This document shows positions 8,767-18,154 of a stretch of DNA of 64,000 nt, piece by piece. The notes under the pieces are model-generated. The model searched no databases. It saw only the letters and a program-made list of their open reading frames with translations, and had not been told where the DNA came from. Where the stretch lies: the NCBI RefSeq assembly GCF_000757485.1, contig NZ_JPYO01000042.1, positions 333,954 to 397,953 on the forward strand, read 5' to 3'. The stretch's first letter is position 1, and the number at the start of each line of letters is the position of its first letter. The position numbers and the translations under genes were made by a program. This DNA is from Achromobacter sp. RTa (GTDB taxonomy: Bacteria > Pseudomonadota > Gammaproteobacteria > Burkholderiales > Burkholderiaceae_B).

Positions 8767-10219
8767 TTTTCACCTGCGTGTCGTCCAACATTGCCAACAT
8801 TCCACGTTCCTTCCCGATGCCGCTTTCCTTGTAGCCGCCGAAAGGCGCATCGACGGCGGCCTTGGCGCCATGGTTGACGCATACCGTGCCCGCCTGGATC
8901 CTGCGCACCATGCGCATGGAACGGGCCGCATCGCGCGTGAAGACGGCAGCGGCCAGGCCGAACGGAGAGTCGTTGGCGATGCGCACCGCGTCGTCCTCGG
9001 TATCGAAGGCGATCACGGTCTGCACCGGCCCGAAGATTTCCTCGCGGGCCACGCGCATCTCGTTGTTCGCATCCAGGAACAGAACGGGATCCATGTAGTA
9101 GCCCTTGCCCAGTTCGGGCCGGCTTGCCAGGTCGACGCCGCGCACGGTCCGGACGCCCTCCTCCCCCGCCACCTGCAGATAGGCCTGGATGCGCTTGATC
9201 TGCGTGGCGTTGACGATCGGCCCCATTTCCGTGGTTTCGTCATCGGGCCTGCCTATCCTCACCTTGGCCACGCGCTGCGCCAGCTTCTCGATGAATTCAT
9301 CGTGGACGGACCGCTCGACGACCAGGCGTGTGCAGGCGGCGCACACCTGGCCGGTATTGCGGGTCATGTCGTTGTAGGCGGTCGTGACGGCGGCATCGAT
9401 GTCGCTGTCGGCGAAGACGATCAGCGGCGACTTGCCTCCCAGTTCCAGCGTCAGCCGCTTGATGGAGTCAGCTGCCGCCCGGAATATCTTCCGGCCTGTC
9501 ACCGTGCCGCCGGTAAACGAAATCTTGGCAACGCCGGGATGGCGCGCCAATGCATCGCCCGCTTCCTCCCCGGTTCCGTGGACGATGTTGACGACGCCCG
9601 GCGGAATGCCCGCCTCCACAACCGCCAGGCCGAGCTCCGTCGTGGACAGCGGCGTCACCTCGGAGGGCTTGATGACCACGGTGTTACCCGCCGCCAGGGC
9701 GGGCGCCAGCTTCAGCACCGCCAGGCTGACCGGGTAGTTCCAAGGCACGATCAGCCCGCATACGCCCAACGGTTCGCGCAGCGTGAAATCCATGATGGTC
9801 GGATCGGAGACGTTGATCGTTTCCCCTCCCATTCCCAGCAGCACGCCGGCGTAATACTCCAGCGTGGGCGCCAGGCCGACCATGGACGCGCGCGATTGCT
9901 TGATGGGCTTGCCCACGTCCAGCATTTCGATCTGCGCCAGCATTTCGGCCTTGTCGTTCAGCACGGCCGCCAGCCTCAGCAGCGCCTTGCTGCGCTCCTT
10001 GGGCGTCATTTTCCCCCATGGCCCCTCGAAGGCCTTGCGCGCGGCCAGCACCGCCCGATCGACGTCGGCGGCCCCCGCCTGCGCCACGTGCGCCAGGATT
10101 TCCCCGTTGTCGGGATTGATGCTGGCGAAGGTCGCTCCCGATGCCGCCGGCACCTCCTCTCCGCCGATCAGCAGGGGATACGGCGCGTCGCGCAGGGTTT
10201 TCGGCAATGCCTGATCCAT
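8744..10219 (-). CDS. aldehyde dehydrogenase family protein
   Basis: A full-length (491-residue) NAD(P)+-dependent aldehyde dehydrogenase. It shows FTGGTVTGRKI (cofactor turn), LTLELGGKSPLIVF with the general-base Glu (about 260), NTGQVCAACTRL with the catalytic Cys (about 295), EEIFGPVQ and PFGGYKESGIGKERG. Its end overlaps the start of the ABC ATPase gene by 23 bp. In this operon it could oxidise an aldehyde formed by the iron-containing alcohol dehydrogenase encoded upstream; this pairing is inferred from context. Confidence 0.92.
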   Translation of the reverse strand: MDQALPKTLRDAPYPLLIGGEEVPAASGATFASINPDNGEILAHVAQAGAADVDRAVLAARKAFEGPWGKMTPKERSKALLRLAAVLNDKAEMLAQIEMLDVGKPIKQSRASMVGLAPTLEYYAGVLLGMGGETINVSDPTIMDFTLREPLGVCGLIVPWNYPVSLAVLKLAPALAAGNTVVIKPSEVTPLSTTELGLAVVEAGIPPGVVNIVHGTGEEAGDALARHPGVAKISFTGGTVTGRKIFRAAADSIKRLTLELGGKSPLIVFADSDIDAAVTTAYNDMTRNTGQVCAACTRLVVERSVHDEFIEKLAQRVAKVRIGRPDDETTEMGPIVNATQIKRIQAYLQVAGEEGVRTVRGVDLASRPELGKGYYMDPVLFLDANNEMRVAREEIFGPVQTVIAFDTEDDAVRIANDSPFGLAAAVFTRDAARSMRMVRRIQAGTVCVNHGAKAAVDAPFGGYKESGIGKERGMLAMLDDTQVKNVRYALV

Positions 10220-10235
10220 TTTTGTCTCCTATTGG

Positions 10236-11069
10236 CTAGCCCTTGACCGATCCAGAGGTCAGGCCGCTGATGAAATAGCGTTGAAAGAACAGGTACAGGA
10301 AAATGATGGGAACCGTCGTGATGGTGCCCATGGCCATCATCTGGCCGTCGGTGACCGAGTAATCGGCCGCCAGCAATCCAACCGCCAGGGGCAGCGTGCG
10401 CATGCTGTCGGAGTTGATGATGATCAAGCCGAACAGGTAGTCGTCCCAGGCCAAAATGAAACAGAAGAGGAACGTCGCCACGATGCCTGGCAGCGCAACC
10501 GGCAGGACCACGCGCCACAAGGCGCCGATCCGGCTTGCGCCGTCCACGATGGCGGCCTCTTCGATCTCGGGCGGAACTTGGGCGAAATACCCCTTGAGCA
10601 CCCATACCGAGAACGGCACCGCGTAGGTGGATACGGCCAGCATCAGCCCCGTCCGCGTGTCCAGTAGATTGAGCTTGCTGAGCAGCAGGTAGAACGGCAA
10701 GGCAAGCAGAATGACGGGCACCAGGTAGATCACCAGCACGAAAGCGCCCAGCACCCGCTTTCCCCTGAACTCGAAGCGCGACAGGGCGTAGCCTCCCAGT
10801 ATGGCCACGGCCGTGCTGAAAACCGCCGTGGCCGTGGACACGATGAGGCTATTGAGAAAGTAGACGCTGAAGTTCTTCTCCAGCCACGCGGAGCGCAGAT
10901 GCGACCAATCGATCGTGGCGGGTATCCACGACGCTTCCGGAGAGTAGATTTCGGCGGTGGGCTTAATGGCCGTCAGCACCATCCATACGATCGGGAACAG
11001 CACCGCGAACGTGGTCGCGATCACGGTGGCGTAGGCGAAGAGCATGCCGGGGGTAGGTTTCCTAAGCAT
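10236..11069 (-). CDS. ABC transporter permease (MalG-like)
   Basis: A 277-residue inner-membrane permease with about six helices. The cytoplasmic EAA loop EEAAIVDGASRIGALWRVVLP, which contacts the ATPase, is clear at about 190-210. It overlaps the other permease gene by 8 bp and lies 16 bp before the aldehyde dehydrogenase gene. With that permease, the ATPase at 7576 and the binding protein at 15001 it makes a complete CUT1-type carbohydrate importer. Confidence 0.92.
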   Translation of the reverse strand: MLRKPTPGMLFAYATVIATTFAVLFPIVWMVLTAIKPTAEIYSPEASWIPATIDWSHLRSAWLEKNFSVYFLNSLIVSTATAVFSTAVAILGGYALSRFEFRGKRVLGAFVLVIYLVPVILLALPFYLLLSKLNLLDTRTGLMLAVSTYAVPFSVWVLKGYFAQVPPEIEEAAIVDGASRIGALWRVVLPVALPGIVATFLFCFILAWDDYLFGLIIINSDSMRTLPLAVGLLAADYSVTDGQMMAMGTITTVPIIFLYLFFQRYFISGLTSGSVKG

Positions 11070-11976
11070 GATTGCGCTCCTTCAACGCCCGCGCGTACAG
11101 CACGGCGACCGCCATCAGGACGATCAGCAGCAACACCGCCAGCGCGGATGCCTGCCCGAACTGGTGCGCGCCGAAGGCCTTCAGGTAGACCAGGATCGGT
11201 AGGATTTCCGTCGAGTCCGCGGGCGCGCCTCCGGTCAGCAGCCACATCAGCGAGAAGTTGTTCGCGATCTGCATGGTGCGCAGAAGCACCAGCGTCGCGA
11301 TGATCAGCTTCAGGTTGGGCAGCGTGACGTACCAGAACTCCCGGAGCGCGCCCGCGCCCGAAATGCGCGCCGCCTCGTACTCGTCCTTGGGAATGCCTTG
11401 CAAGGCAGCCACTACCATGATCAGCACGAACGGCACGCCCCGCCAGAGGTTGATCAGCAGTGCGCTGGCCATGGCGGTATCCGGCTCCGACAGCCAGGGC
11501 AGCGTCGCCCCCCAATCGAATCCCAGGTTCCTGAGCGTGACGTTCACGATGCCGGACTGCGGATTGAGGATCCAGCGCCACAGATAGGCGATCACGGCCA
11601 CCGGCATCACCCACGGCAGGAACAGCGCCGCGCGGAAGAAGTTTCGCCCGATGACCAGCCGGTCCAGGATCACCGCCAGCACGACTCCCACGATGATCTG
11701 CGACGCGACCGAGCCCGCCACCCAGATCACGGTGTTCCACGCCGACGTCCAGAATCGGGCCTCCTGAAGGACCGCCGCGTAGTTGTCCAGGCCGACGAAG
11801 CGGCCCAGCCCCAACCCGAGCTGCGCCTCGTAGAAGCTCAGGAAGATGGAGTACAGCAGCGGCACCAGCGTCAAGGCCGTGAGCAGGATGAGCGCTGGAG
11901 CCATCAGCAGGTAAGGCAGGCTGTGCCGGGCCAGCCGGGGGCCCGGCCGCCACATGGATATGGCGGGCGCGTTCAT
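11062..11976 (-). CDS. ABC transporter permease (MalF/UgpA-like)
   Basis: A 304-residue permease with about six helices and the EAA loop (DEYEAARISGAGALREFW). The start at 11976 (MNAPAISM) was chosen because it overlaps the preceding stop as TGATG; an upstream in-frame ATG at 12030 would lie inside the alcohol dehydrogenase gene. Partner of the MalG-like permease. Confidence 0.9.
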   Translation of the reverse strand: MNAPAISMWRPGPRLARHSLPYLLMAPALILLTALTLVPLLYSIFLSFYEAQLGLGLGRFVGLDNYAAVLQEARFWTSAWNTVIWVAGSVASQIIVGVVLAVILDRLVIGRNFFRAALFLPWVMPVAVIAYLWRWILNPQSGIVNVTLRNLGFDWGATLPWLSEPDTAMASALLINLWRGVPFVLIMVVAALQGIPKDEYEAARISGAGALREFWYVTLPNLKLIIATLVLLRTMQIANNFSLMWLLTGGAPADSTEILPILVYLKAFGAHQFGQASALAVLLLIVLMAVAVLYARALKERNHA

Positions 11977-13130
11977 CAGAGCATCCGCTGGTACATCGAC
12001 TGGATGTCGCTGCGCGACATCTTGCGGCAATTGATCAGCGTGGATCGGCTGTTCTCGGCAAGCTCCGACAAACGCTCGATCATCTCCGGTTTCACGCCCA
12101 GCGGCGCCAGCGCGCGCGAAACACCAATCTCATCGCGCAATGCCGTCACCCGCTCCAGCAGGGCGCGGGCGGCCGCCTGATCGCTGGCGTCCTTGTCCGC
12201 CGCGCCTATCGCGCGCCCTATCGTGGCGTAGAGGTCCGGCCGGGCTTCGATGTTGAACGCCACCACGTGCGGCAATATGGCCGACAGGCTTTCGCCGTGC
12301 GTCACGTCCAGCAGGGACTCGACCGGGGTGGACAGGCCGTGCACAGCGTCGTTGCCCTTGCAGGAAATGGCGATGCCCGCCAGATGGCTGGCCAGCATCA
12401 TGTTCTCCCGGGCTTCGAGATCGTCGCCGCGCTGCACGGCGCGGGGCAGGTTCTCCATCACCAGGCGGATCGCCTCCAGCGCCAGGACGTCGGCAATGGG
12501 ATGCTGGCTGCTGTTCGTGTAGGCGCCCATCGCGTGGATCAACGCGTCCATGCCGGTTGCCGCGGTCATGCGGGCCGGCACGCTTGCCGTGATCTCGGGA
12601 TCCAGCACCGACAGGACGGGCCGGCAGCGCAGGCTGCGGATCAGGTACTTGCGGCCATCGTCGTCCTTCACCATCGCCGCGGAGGTCGCCTCGCTACCCG
12701 TGCCGGACGTTGTCGGAACGGCAAAGAACGGAACGGGTTCGCCGGGCAGGTGGTCCACCCCGTTGTTGACCTGGTCCACAATCTCCTTGCCTGAAAGCAG
12801 CGTGGTCGCGATGGCCTTGGCCGCGTCCATGGAGCTGCCGCCGCCCAACGCGAGAAGACCGTCGAAGGATTCCGCGCGCCACAGCGCGACGCCCCGCCGC
12901 ACCTCGGTCATCGTAGGGTTGGGCTGTACTTCGCCGAAGATGCGGGATTCGATTCCGTCCTTGGCCAGCGTCTGCGCGACGTTCTCGGCCAGGCCGCATT
13001 TGACCAGCCCGGCATCGGTGACGATCAGCATGCGCCGCACGTTCATCGCCTTCGCGCGCGCACCCAGCTGGTTCAGCGCCCCGCGCCCGAAAACCATGTC
13101 GCGCGGCCATACGGTGGAAAAATTCTTCAT
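11976..13130 (-). CDS. iron-containing alcohol dehydrogenase
   Basis: A 384-residue group III (metal-dependent) alcohol dehydrogenase, oxidising a primary or secondary alcohol with NAD(P)+. It has GGGSSMDAAKAIA (cofactor), TTSGTGSEATSAA, and the metal-binding region MDALIHAMGAY ... GNDAVHGLSTPVES ... THGESLSAILPHVV with its histidines. The start at 13130 has a GAGAGGAAG site; the frame remains open upstream through the previous gene, which is not coding in this frame. Within the operon it could feed the aldehyde dehydrogenase. Maleylacetate reductases share this fold, but nothing here argues for that role. Confidence 0.88.
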   Translation of the reverse strand: MKNFSTVWPRDMVFGRGALNQLGARAKAMNVRRMLIVTDAGLVKCGLAENVAQTLAKDGIESRIFGEVQPNPTMTEVRRGVALWRAESFDGLLALGGGSSMDAAKAIATTLLSGKEIVDQVNNGVDHLPGEPVPFFAVPTTSGTGSEATSAAMVKDDDGRKYLIRSLRCRPVLSVLDPEITASVPARMTAATGMDALIHAMGAYTNSSQHPIADVLALEAIRLVMENLPRAVQRGDDLEARENMMLASHLAGIAISCKGNDAVHGLSTPVESLLDVTHGESLSAILPHVVAFNIEARPDLYATIGRAIGAADKDASDQAAARALLERVTALRDEIGVSRALAPLGVKPEMIERLSELAENSRSTLINCRKMSRSDIQSMYQRML

Positions 13131-13150
13131 GTCGTTCTTCCTCTCGGTGT

Positions 13151-14578
13151 TCAGCGATTTCTGGGGCGCAGCAAGGCGCCGACTTCGTTGATGTCCTGGA
13201 TCTTTTCCAGCGAGCGCAGCGCTTCCGCGGCCTCGCATGCCTGTGCGTAGGGCAGCACGTCCTCCGCGCCTTCCATGAACTTCTCGACGTGGTCGAAGGT
13301 CCGATCGCGCGCGCCCAGCAACTGCTTGCGTTCCTCGTGCAGGACCGAGCCGTCCTCCATGTGCAGCTCCACGCGGGAGCCGTACTGGTAGTCCTTGTAG
13401 TAGGCCTTCTGCATGTCGGGATCGGTGCGGTACTCGACGACTCCGTGCAGGCGGGCGACTTCGGGGTCGAAGATCCGTTCCTTGAGGAACTGCTTGTAGG
13501 TGAGCTTGCCGTCGACCAGCGCGGCGGCCACCGCATAGCCCGCGTCGAAGCACAGGCCCATATGGCTCAGCCTGTCGTCCCGTATCAGCTCGCGAATGTC
13601 CGGCTCGAAGCCGTGATAGCGGCCGCTGACGTAGATCGTCACGCCGGGGCATTGGATGACTATCTTGCGGATCCTGCGAGTGGCTTCAGACCCGAGGCGT
13701 TGGTTCAGCGTGATGGCCGATTCGATCGCCGCCAGGTTGTAGGCGCAGGACGGATAGCGCTTAGTGTTCAAGGTCAAGGTGTACCAGTCCTGGCCCAGGC
13801 CCTTGAGCAGCTCGCTGTGATCCACCTCTTCGGACACCGTGGCCAGATACCCCGCGGGATGCTCGATCATGTCCAGGTTGCCGATCAGGCCTTCTTTGGC
13901 GAGATTGGCGGAAACGATCCCCCACATCGCCGGCAGGCCGTTGACCAGCACCTTGGAATCGCTCGCCCAGCCCAGGAAGCAGTTTTCCATCGCGAGATAA
14001 GCCGAATGGCTGACCGAACGCGCCAATGCGATCGGGTCGAGCTTCATCAGGTGGCCGGCCACCAGGGACGCTTCGGCCTGGTGGTTGGGCATGCCGTTGC
14101 CGAGATAGGCGCCTCGCTGGATGGCGCGCGAGGTCCGCCCCGCCACCTCGTTTCCGATGACGACCGCAGTCACCACGTCGCGTCCTGAACTCCGGCACGC
14201 TTCGCCGGTGGCAAAGGCCGTCGGCACGACGCAAGCGCCGGTATGGCTGATGAGAACCCAGTCATCCCATTCGATAATCTGGCCCGTGCCCGCGTTGTAC
14301 AGGGCGGCGGCAGTCGCCGGCACCTTTTCCGGCAGGCCGAACAGCGTGGCCGCCTCTCCGCTGCCCAGGATCCGGCTCCCTCTGCGCAACGACTCCGCGC
14401 CCGGCATGCGCGAGCCCGCGAGGCAGGATCCGATCGTGGCGAGGATCTGGTCTTTCGCGACCGTCGCGACTGCCTCCGGCAGCGTTTCATAGCCCAGCCC
14501 GGCGACGAACCTGGCGTACTCCATGGTGACCGGTTCGCGCGCCAGCCCCCGCGCTTCCTGAATATCCGACGCGCCCAT
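13151..14578 (-). CDS. MmgE/PrpD family protein
   Basis: A 475-residue protein of the 2-methylcitrate dehydratase/cis-aconitate decarboxylase-like family. Markers are the N-terminal KDQILATIGSCLAGSRMPGAE, the active-site-side WDDWVLISHTGACVVPTAFA with His, and the late LNTKRYPSCAYNLAAIESA. Members dehydrate, decarboxylate or isomerise hydroxy-acids; many are uncharacterised. It follows the small upstream gene with no gap and precedes the alcohol dehydrogenase by 20 bp, so it belongs to the catabolic part of the importer operon. The substrate is unknown. Confidence 0.88.
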   Translation of the reverse strand: MGASDIQEARGLAREPVTMEYARFVAGLGYETLPEAVATVAKDQILATIGSCLAGSRMPGAESLRRGSRILGSGEAATLFGLPEKVPATAAALYNAGTGQIIEWDDWVLISHTGACVVPTAFATGEACRSSGRDVVTAVVIGNEVAGRTSRAIQRGAYLGNGMPNHQAEASLVAGHLMKLDPIALARSVSHSAYLAMENCFLGWASDSKVLVNGLPAMWGIVSANLAKEGLIGNLDMIEHPAGYLATVSEEVDHSELLKGLGQDWYTLTLNTKRYPSCAYNLAAIESAITLNQRLGSEATRRIRKIVIQCPGVTIYVSGRYHGFEPDIRELIRDDRLSHMGLCFDAGYAVAAALVDGKLTYKQFLKERIFDPEVARLHGVVEYRTDPDMQKAYYKDYQYGSRVELHMEDGSVLHEERKQLLGARDRTFDHVEKFMEGAEDVLPYAQACEAAEALRSLEKIQDINEVGALLRPRNR

Positions 14579-14950
14579 TTATGCCTCCAGAAGCAAAAGT
14601 GCCTGCATGAGCATGGACAGCTGCATGATGTAGCGGCGTTCATGCTTGGGAAAATTGCTGCGGCCGCCCAGGATGACCGTCATCACCGACCATTTCCCGG
14701 AAAAGACCTGTTTCCAGTCGGCGGGCCCCATCGCGATGGTCGCGTACGCGGGCTGTGCCGGATCGGCGGGCCCGATGGCGGCTGTCTTGGCCGTCAACAT
14801 CAGGCTCATGGCGGGTTCGCCCGCGCATTCGAACCGGAATTCCCGCCCCAGCGCGCCTTCCAGGCGGCGACTCATCAACTGGTATCCATTGCGCTCCCAG
14901 CGTTGCGCAAGCGTGCGCAACCCCGTGCCAAGGATGGTGTCATCCTGCAT
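14579..14950 (-). CDS. small protein, possibly SCP2-like
   Basis: A 123-residue protein without signal peptide or membrane segment. The middle (FRFECAGEPAMSLMLTAKT ... IAMGPADWKQVFSGKW) and the helical C-terminus resemble the lipid-binding SCP2 fold only loosely, so this is tentative. It lies between the binding-protein gene (50 bp gap) and the MmgE/PrpD gene (0 bp gap), so it is surely part of the operon. It might bind or present a hydrophobic intermediate, but the function is unknown. Confidence 0.6.
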   Translation of the reverse strand: MQDDTILGTGLRTLAQRWERNGYQLMSRRLEGALGREFRFECAGEPAMSLMLTAKTAAIGPADPAQPAYATIAMGPADWKQVFSGKWSVMTVILGGRSNFPKHERRYIMQLSMLMQALLLLEA

Positions 14951-15000
14951 GCTGTTTCTCCGATGGATTGGAAAGCGGAGAGGAGCCCCTCTCCGGAACG

Positions 15001-16299
15001 TCAGTCGAAAATTTCCTTCAGCTCGCGCTGAATGGCCTGGGCGGTCTGGGCCGTATCCTGCTTCTTGGCCAGATGCATGTTCAGATTGCGCTCCACTATC
15101 CCCTTGGAGCCCACCAGGCCGCCCTTGGGGTTCTGCCCGTACCAGTCGATGCCCGAGTAGTAGCCCGAATGGTTCGAAAGCAAGGTCTTCACCACGTCCG
15201 GATAGGCCTTCACCGAACCCACGCGGTCGAAGTACATTTCGACGGCCTGCTTGTCGTCGTATAGCGCAAGACCGCCAAGCGCGCTGGCCTCCAGGCCTCT
15301 TGCGTACTGGTCCGTTTCATACAGGAACTGCACGAACTTCTTCGCCTCGGCCTGATGCTTGGATTTCTCGAAGATCGACCATCCCTTGTTGTTCTGCATG
15401 GTCATGGCCAACCCGGCGTCGGAAGGAATCAGCGCCCCGACCTGCCCGGCCTTGCCCGGGTTCGCGTCGTGGAACTGGCTCAGCGCCACGGGTAGCGAGA
15501 TCGCCATCGCCGAGGTGCCCGTGGCAAAGCTCCGGTTCACTTCCGCATAGGCCGCATTCAACGATCCCGGCGGCGTGTACTTGAAAAGCTCGGTGTAGAT
15601 ATCGATGGCCTTGCGCCCCACGTCGTTGTCGAACGCGGCCTTGCCGTCTTTGGTCAGCAGGTGCCCGCCATTGGAATACAGCACGAGCTCGAAATTCTGG
15701 CGCACGGTCCAATCGTTCTTGCCCGCGATGGCGATGCCGTACTGGCCCTTCTCCGGCTTGTGCAGCACCTTGGCCGCGTTGATGATGTCGTCCCAGGTCT
15801 TGGGGGCCGACAGTCCCGCCTCGGCGAACTTGTCCTTGCGCCAGAAGAGATAGAACGGCTGGCGCGTGTACGGAACGCCGAGGTATTTGTCCTTGTAGCG
15901 CCACGCGGACAGGCCGTCGGGATGGAACTTGTCCTTGCCCAGCGCGTTGATTACGTCGTCCATGGGCGCCAGCGCGCCACCCGGAATATCGTTCACCCAG
16001 GCCGAGAACGCGAAGAACATCCAAGTGATGTCCGGCTGGTTGCCCGCCGCGATCGAGGCCGGCCACTTGATATAGGCGTCATTCGGAGACATCTGCACGA
16101 TCTCGAAGCTGACGTTGGGATTGGTCTTGCGGAATTCCGCGGCCGACTTTTCCAGCCAGGTCTTGTACTGCGCCCGTGAATCGGTGAACCAAAGCGTCAG
16201 CTTTACGGGCTCCTGCGCATGCGCTGCGAGGGAAACGAGTGACGATGCCAGCAACACCGTCGTCAACACGCGCCTGATGGAACCAAATAGGGTATGCAT
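15001..16299 (-). CDS. ABC transporter extracellular solute-binding protein, family 1
   Basis: A 432-residue periplasmic binding protein and the first gene of the operon. It has a signal peptide (RRVLTTVLLASSLVSLAAHAQE, cut after AHA) followed by VKLTLWFTDSRAQY, typical of sugar and glycerol-phosphate binding proteins. AAKVLHKPEKGQYGIAIAG and TGTSAMAISLPVALSQ fit the hinge and ligand regions of the class. An AAGGAG site precedes the ATG. It delivers ligand to the permeases encoded at 10236-11976. A dyad 26 bp upstream is the likely control site. Confidence 0.92.
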   Translation of the reverse strand: MHTLFGSIRRVLTTVLLASSLVSLAAHAQEPVKLTLWFTDSRAQYKTWLEKSAAEFRKTNPNVSFEIVQMSPNDAYIKWPASIAAGNQPDITWMFFAFSAWVNDIPGGALAPMDDVINALGKDKFHPDGLSAWRYKDKYLGVPYTRQPFYLFWRKDKFAEAGLSAPKTWDDIINAAKVLHKPEKGQYGIAIAGKNDWTVRQNFELVLYSNGGHLLTKDGKAAFDNDVGRKAIDIYTELFKYTPPGSLNAAYAEVNRSFATGTSAMAISLPVALSQFHDANPGKAGQVGALIPSDAGLAMTMQNNKGWSIFEKSKHQAEAKKFVQFLYETDQYARGLEASALGGLALYDDKQAVEMYFDRVGSVKAYPDVVKTLLSNHSGYYSGIDWYGQNPKGGLVGSKGIVERNLNMHLAKKQDTAQTAQAIQRELKEIFD

Positions 16300-16324
16300 G
16301 CATGTCTCCTTTAGTTATCATCTT

Positions 16325-16345
16325 ATGGTTCATTTAGTGAACCAT
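16325..16345. promoter_or_regulatory. probable IclR operator upstream of the binding-protein operon
   Basis: Perfect 8-bp inverted repeat ATGGTTCA / TGAACCAT with a 5-nt centre, starting 26 bp upstream of the ATG at 16299. The divergent IclR regulator (16592) is the obvious binder. Its position near the operon start suggests repression. The rest of the 292-bp intergenic region is AT-richer than its surroundings and shows no second clear dyad. Confidence 0.6.
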
Positions 16346-16591
16346 TGTGTCGCTCTTTAAACCAATACTAGGCGGCAACTTTTGAACATGCAAGAACAAG
16401 TTGTTCTGCACCGCAGCAAGCAATTGCCGCGGATGCCCTTGAATAAATTCAGGTTTTTGGATCTATCAGTGGAGAAGAATGACGGGCCGCCGCCCATTTA
16501 CACTAGGTGCCACCGCATGGAAGACATCGAAGAAAGAATGCTTCCGCGCTAGTCTTTGTGGCAACGATAAGTCCGCAAAATCGGAGATACC

Positions 16592-17356
16592 GTGACTGTT
16601 TCAAACCGCTCGCTTTCGCGAGGTCTCGCCATTGTTCGAGTCTTCAATGAAATTCCCTCGCCATCCCTCACGGAGATTTCCACTCGGGTCAATCTGACCA
16701 AGGCGACCTGCCTGCGATTCCTGCGCACACTGCAGGACGAAGGCTATGTAGGCCATGATGAAGAAACCAAGCGCTACCAGTTGCGGCCGCTGGTGCTCGA
16801 ACTCGGGTACGCCGCGCTGTCCAGCCTGTCGCTGCCCCTCATGGCGGAAAGCGAAATGGAGGTGTTGGCCGACGCGGTTGGCGGCTCGGTGCACCTGGGC
16901 TTGCTGGAAGGAGACGAAGTGGTAGTCGTGGCCCGCTCCATCGCGTCGCTCGAAACGCGCAAGCTCGTCACCATGAACATACATGTCGGCAGCCGCCTGC
17001 CCGCCCACTGCAGCGCCATGGGCCGCATGCTGATCTCGCAATCCGACGATATCGATGCCTACGTGGCCGGCATGAAAATCTCGCAGATGACGTCCAAGAC
17101 GCTCGTCCATCGCGGCAAGCTGGCCAAGGAGATGAAAGAGACCAGGAAGCGAGGCTGGTCACTCGTCGAGGAAGATCTCGGTATCGGCTATTCCGCCATC
17201 GGCACCCTGGTGGAGGCCGGCGCCCAGCAATATGGGTTGGCGGTTTCCGTGAACACGAAGGACTACTCCCGGGAAAAACTGGTGAAGGATGTCCTGCCGC
17301 TGCTGAGCGCGGCCGCGGATCGCCTGCAGCGGGCGTTCCGCCACGGCAGTCCGTAA
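16592..17356 (+). CDS. IclR family transcriptional regulator
   Basis: A 254-residue regulator beginning with GTG at 16592 after a CGGAG site. The N-terminal winged helix-turn-helix is clear (RGLAIVRVFNE ... SLTEISTRVNLTKATCLRFLRTLQDEGYV, to about 50). The GAF-like effector domain follows, with LPAHCSAMGRMLIS and the late DLGIGYSAIGTLVEAGA. It is divergent from the nine-gene importer operon and probably controls it through the dyad at 16325. The effector is unknown. Confidence 0.92.
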   Translation: MTVSNRSLSRGLAIVRVFNEIPSPSLTEISTRVNLTKATCLRFLRTLQDEGYVGHDEETKRYQLRPLVLELGYAALSSLSLPLMAESEMEVLADAVGGSVHLGLLEGDEVVVVARSIASLETRKLVTMNIHVGSRLPAHCSAMGRMLISQSDDIDAYVAGMKISQMTSKTLVHRGKLAKEMKETRKRGWSLVEEDLGIGYSAIGTLVEAGAQQYGLAVSVNTKDYSREKLVKDVLPLLSAAADRLQRAFRHGSP

Positions 17357-17439
17357 GGCGCTTGCGCACGCTCTCGACCTTGCGGAACGGGCGGCCGCGC
17401 CCAGCCGCCGGCCGTTCCTGGACAAACGCCGGCGCCGGC

Positions 17440-18144
17440 CTATTTGCCGTATGCCGATATCAGTTCGTCCAGAGGCACGTGGCCTTTGCAAAAGCCCGAG
17501 CCGGACGGGCTTTCGCCGGCCTCCAGCGCAGTGGCGTACTTCACCGCCGGGTCGTTTTCCAGGCGCTGCCGCAATGCCGCCAGCCGAGGCCAACGGGTCG
17601 GATCGGCAACGCCATGGAAATCCAGCCAACGCCCCACGCCGACCAGCACGGCGTCCGCCAGCGTCGGGCGGCTGCCCACCAGGAACGGCGTGTCGCCAAG
17701 CATCGCCTCGAGCTTGTCGTGCCGTTCGATGATGCGTTGCGCGCCCCATTCCCTCATAATTTTCTGCATTGCCGGATCGGGCGGATTCATTTCCAGCGCC
17801 ACCCAGTGCGGCGTGAAGGCGGCGGTAAAGCCGGTATTCAGGAACGCAATGAACTGGTGCATGCGATCCGATTCCGGTGAGAGAGGATCGAAGCTGACGC
17901 GCCGCTCCGTGTCCCGGTTCTCGATCCACCGCGCAATCGCCATGGTCTCCGAGAACACCATGCCATGCTCGCCGACGAAAGCGGGCGTCTCATGGCGCGC
18001 GTTGAGCCGCGCATAGGAAGGCAGCCTCATTTCGCCCAGCATGTCCACACGGCACAAGCGATATGGCTTGCCAAGCCACTCCAGCGCCGCGACGAGCCCC
18101 ATGGAACTGCCGAGCGGAAATCCATAAATCAAGATGGGTTCCAA
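17440..18144 (-). CDS. glutathione S-transferase family protein
   Basis: A 234-residue protein with an N-terminal thioredoxin-like domain (ILIYGFPLGSSMGLVAALEWL; the ETPAFVG cis-Pro region; SETMAIARWIE for glutathione gamma-Glu binding) and an all-helical C-terminal domain (PTLADAVLVGVGRWLDF). It probably conjugates or reduces a small electrophile with glutathione. It is divergent from an HxlR-type regulator across a palindrome-rich spacer, suggesting regulation by that protein. Confidence 0.88.
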   Translation of the reverse strand: MEPILIYGFPLGSSMGLVAALEWLGKPYRLCRVDMLGEMRLPSYARLNARHETPAFVGEHGMVFSETMAIARWIENRDTERRVSFDPLSPESDRMHQFIAFLNTGFTAAFTPHWVALEMNPPDPAMQKIMREWGAQRIIERHDKLEAMLGDTPFLVGSRPTLADAVLVGVGRWLDFHGVADPTRWPRLAALRQRLENDPAVKYATALEAGESPSGSGFCKGHVPLDELISAYGK

Positions 18145-18154
18145 GATGATTTTC

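Noticed and set aside
11976-13652. 558-residue extended alcohol dehydrogenase
   Set aside because: The first 174 codons overlap the MmgE/PrpD gene in another frame and have no similarity; the start at 13130 has a ribosome site and the family N-terminus.
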